Origin: Mediterraneibacter butyricigenes
GTDB taxonomy: Bacteria > Bacillota > Clostridia > Lachnospirales > Lachnospiraceae
Length of the DNA: 64,000 bases
Direction: 5' to 3'
NCBI RefSeq assembly: GCF_003574295.1
Contig: NZ_BHGK01000001.1
Location: 806,001-870,000 of the forward strand
Positions within the stretch are counted from its first letter, which is position 1, and each line of letters begins with the position of its first letter. The position numbers and the translations under genes were made by a program. Shown here one piece after another: positions 61,802 to 64,000 of this stretch. The notes beneath the pieces are model-generated. The model was not told the DNA's origin. It worked only from the letters and a program-made list of their open reading frames with translations, and made no database searches.

Positions 61802-63864
61802 TATGCTTCCTCCTCTTTTCTTACGATATGCAGATTATAAAACGGATCGATGGTTCCCTTCCAGTCCGGGAGAATCAGGACGGTAGTATCATCCTGCTCC
61901 ACCACTGCCGGTCCGGAAATGGTGGTTCCTGCTTTCAGGGTTGCTCTGTCATAAATATCTGCCTGATACTCGGTTCCGTTGATGTAAACCGGGCGTTTTG
62001 TTTTTATCTGTCCCTTCTCATTCTCTAAGGACTCACTTGCCGGGAATTCCGGAGCCTGACCTTCAATCCTTGCACGGATATTGACCAGTTCAATCTCCGC
62101 ACTCTCTTCAAAATGTCCGTATAATTTCTGATGCTGTGCATGAAAATCTGATACCAGTTTTTTCAGTCCTTCTTTCAGAAGTGCCTCCGGACCCAATGGA
62201 ATCTGGATTTCATAAGACTGACCCTGATATCTTGCATCTGCCAGAAATTCCAGCAGTGGATGTTCCATATCCAGTCCGCTCTCCTGCGCATCCAGCCATT
62301 CTTTTGCCTGCACTGTCAACTCTTCCAGTGCCTTTGTAATCTCCTCTGCACTCAATGCAGACAGTTTATTCTGTACCGGCCTTACCGCGTCATAGACAAA
62401 GCTGGCGGACAGTGCACCTGCCGCACACAATGTTCCCGGTCTGAACGGTACCAGTACTTTCTTTGCATGAATTTCTTCTGCAATGAAGTTTGCCGTTACC
62501 GGACCACCGCCACCATAAGCCAGTACGGTCAGTTCCCGTGGATCAAATCCTTTCTGCTCCATTACATTGCTCAACTGTGCATACATATTTGCAATAGAAA
62601 TCTGGATCAGTCGGTCTGCCAGTTCTCTGACGGATAACTGCAACTTTTCTGCCAGCGGTTTCAGGGCTTTCTCAGAACGTTCCTCGTCCAGTCCCATACT
62701 TCCGGCTGCAAATCGTTCTGGATTCAGATATCCACAGAGAAGGAAGGAATCCGTAAGAGTCGGAAGAAAACTTTTTCCGTAACATGCCGGTCCCGGATCT
62801 GATCCTGCGGATTCCGGTCCTACTTTCAACATTCCGCCTGCGTCCAGCCAGCCGATGGATCCTCCTCCGGCTCCGATGGATTCGATATCAATCGATGGCA
62901 TTACGATCGGGCAATCTGCCAGCTCACTCTTCTGTCCCATGGTTGGTGTTCCGTTCTGCACGACGGAAATGTCTGTGCTGGTTCCACCCATATCAAAAGT
63001 AAGAAGCTCTGTCTCTCCTGCTTTTGCTGCCACATTCACAGCCCCGATCACGCCTGCCGCCGGACCGGAGAACAGGGTACGGATCGGCATCTTCGCTGCC
63101 GTATCCAGATTCATGATTCCACCGTTTGACTGTGTGATAAACGGTTTCACCCGGACGCCTTCTTCTTTCAGAATCTGTTTCAGATTCTCAAAATATGTCT
63201 CTACATTTTTCTGAATATACAAGTTGACCACGGCAATCACTGCACGCTCATATTCTCTCATTTCCGGCCAAATCTCGCTAGATGCACAGACCTTTAATTC
63301 CGGTGCCTTTTCTTTGATATAGGACTCTACCTGCTGTTCATGGGTTCCGTTGATGTAGCTGTGCAGGAAACAGATGGCAATTCCTTCCACGCCCTGTTTC
63401 TTTGCATCTGCAATAGCCTGATCCACACTGGCATAATCAACCGATGTCTCTTCCTCTCCCTGGAACAGGGTTCTCTCCTTGATTCCATAGACCAGATTTC
63501 TCGGTACCAGCGGTTTCGGAAGCCTGGAATGGAAGTCATAAGGAACCGGAAGGCGCATTCTCTGCATGGTCAGAATGTCGCGAAATCCTTCCGTCACGAA
63601 CAGCGCGATCTTTGCTCCTTTTCTCTGAAGCAGTGTATTCAGTCCGATCGTCATTCCGTGTACGAAATACCGGATTTCTTCCGGATTCAGTCCGTAGGTT
63701 TCTTTCAAGACTTTTAGTCCGTTCTTTACACCCTGTTCCGGTGCAAGCGGTACGGTCGGTGTCTTGATTCCGACAATCTTCTGCGTCTGTTCCTCAATCA
63801 GCGTAAGATCGGTAAATGTACCTCCTATATCTATTCCCAAACGATAGGATTTCTTTTCTCCCAT
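61801..63864 (-). CDS. Hydantoinase A / oxoprolinase alpha-type subunit
   Basis: A 687-residue HyuA-family ATPase subunit with an ASKHA fold. Motifs in order are LGIDIGGTFTDLTLIEE (9-25, phosphate 1), VHGMTIGLNTLLQRKGA, FSGPAAGVIGAVNVA and the phosphate-2 loop LLTFDMGGTSTDISVVQNG, then PSIDIESIGAGGGSIGWLD and the YGGGGPVTANFIAEEI segment. AAAGGAAGG precedes the ATG. Together with HyuB it forms an enzyme that activates a cyclic amide carbonyl with ATP. It is the first complete gene of the right-edge operon. Confidence 0.93.
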   Translation of the reverse strand: MGEKKSYRLGIDIGGTFTDLTLIEEQTQKIVGIKTPTVPLAPEQGVKNGLKVLKETYGLNPEEIRYFVHGMTIGLNTLLQRKGAKIALFVTEGFRDILTMQRMRLPVPYDFHSRLPKPLVPRNLVYGIKERTLFQGEEETSVDYASVDQAIADAKKQGVEGIAICFLHSYINGTHEQQVESYIKEKAPELKVCASSEIWPEMREYERAVIAVVNLYIQKNVETYFENLKQILKEEGVRVKPFITQSNGGIMNLDTAAKMPIRTLFSGPAAGVIGAVNVAAKAGETELLTFDMGGTSTDISVVQNGTPTMGQKSELADCPIVMPSIDIESIGAGGGSIGWLDAGGMLKVGPESAGSDPGPACYGKSFLPTLTDSFLLCGYLNPERFAAGSMGLDEERSEKALKPLAEKLQLSVRELADRLIQISIANMYAQLSNVMEQKGFDPRELTVLAYGGGGPVTANFIAEEIHAKKVLVPFRPGTLCAAGALSASFVYDAVRPVQNKLSALSAEEITKALEELTVQAKEWLDAQESGLDMEHPLLEFLADARYQGQSYEIQIPLGPEALLKEGLKKLVSDFHAQHQKLYGHFEESAEIELVNIRARIEGQAPEFPASESLENEKGQIKTKRPVYINGTEYQADIYDRATLKAGTTISGPAVVEQDDTTVLILPDWKGTIDPFYNLHIVRKEEEA

Positions 63865-63881
63865 ATCTTTCCTTCCTTTCC

Positions 63882-63926
63882 CTGTTCCTTCTGTTCCTTC
63901 TGTTCCTTCTGTGCTTTCTGTTTCTT
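63882..63926. repeat. 9-bp tandem repeat upstream of hydantoinase A
   Basis: The 9-mer CTGTTCCTT is repeated three times exactly (63882-63908) and then twice in degenerate form. It is part of a long polypurine/polypyrimidine tract just before the hyuA ribosome binding site. Copy number could change by slippage. Confidence 0.65.
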
Positions 63927-63970
63927 TTATGCTTTATGAGCCTTCTTGATCCATCTGGCTTCACAAAGGT

Positions 63971-64000
63971 TCAGGCAAGAGCCAGCATTTCTTTCAACAC
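63971..64000 (-). CDS. Possible 3' end of an upstream gene (truncated by window edge)
   Basis: The minus frame encodes ...VLKEMLALA and a TGA at 63971-63973. If coding, it is the end of the gene preceding hydantoinase A, about 105 bp upstream; only nine residues are visible, so no product can be named. Confidence 0.35.
   Translation of the reverse strand: MLKEMLALA

Noticed and set aside
1-64000. Prophage, insertion sequence or CRISPR-Cas locus
   Set aside because: No transposase, integrase, phage structural gene, cas gene or direct-repeat array could be found on either strand.

Overview
The window is a 64-kb piece of a chromosome from a strictly anaerobic, low-to-mid GC Firmicute, most likely a gut Lachnospiraceae (this placement is inference). 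Support comes from oxygen-sensitive enzymes (glycyl-radical pyruvate formate-lyase and class III ribonucleotide reductase with their activases, Hcp, a flavodiiron protein), strong AGGAGG-type ribosome binding sites, ZTP, FMN and TPP riboswitches, Clostridial ChW surface repeats and PKxGD-type wall-sorting tails. I see no prophage, insertion sequence, CRISPR array or rRNA. There is one tRNA (Ser-CGA).

Left part (0-14 kb): a zinc-uptake system (zur, then znuA-znuC-znuB behind two inverted-repeat operator candidates), a threonine-aldolase-like enzyme, pflA-pflB behind a ZTP riboswitch with terminator, nrdD and nrdG with an NrdR box, and a FeoA-FeoB fusion. 14-23 kb: two riboswitch-controlled vitamin operons on the minus strand, FMN>ribD-ribE-ribBA-ribH (with a HAD phosphatase downstream) and TPP>thiM-thiE-thiD-cytX, the latter a thiamine-precursor salvage set. 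23-34 kb: a COG3044-type ABC-class ATPase, tRNA-Ser, two tandem ATP-grasp ligases with a YbaK-like deacylase, an FGGY sugar kinase, nth with a frameshifted small gene behind it, and a wall-anchored surface protein.

34-48 kb: a PadR repressor with a double dyad operator driving a divergent SEDS-like membrane protein, a flavodiiron protein, an asparagine-synthase relative that lacks the glutaminase nucleophile, an AIM24-type protein, a C39-like protein, a DAACS symporter, a FliB-like protein, the nadA-nadB-nadC operon, and an orphan fumarase beta subunit beside the remnant of another gene. 48-64 kb: a secreted C1 peptidase with six ChW repeats, a Nudix gene, a YkgJ/GNAT pair, a RelBE-type toxin-antitoxin, hcp behind a ClpX-like gene whose P-loop is missing and whose leader carries a tiny ORF plus terminator, and at the right edge an operon of hydantoinase A, hydantoinase B, an L-2-amino-thiazoline-4-carboxylate hydrolase homologue and a cystathionine gamma-synthase/lyase-family enzyme.

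The best candidates for undescribed biology are (1) that last operon, which looks like ring opening of an S/N heterocycle feeding a cysteine or homocysteine-type lyase; (2) the P-loop-less ClpX-like protein with leader-peptide/terminator control in front of hcp; (3) the PadR-controlled SEDS-like protein without the catalytic Asp; and (4) the tandem ATP-grasp ligases.
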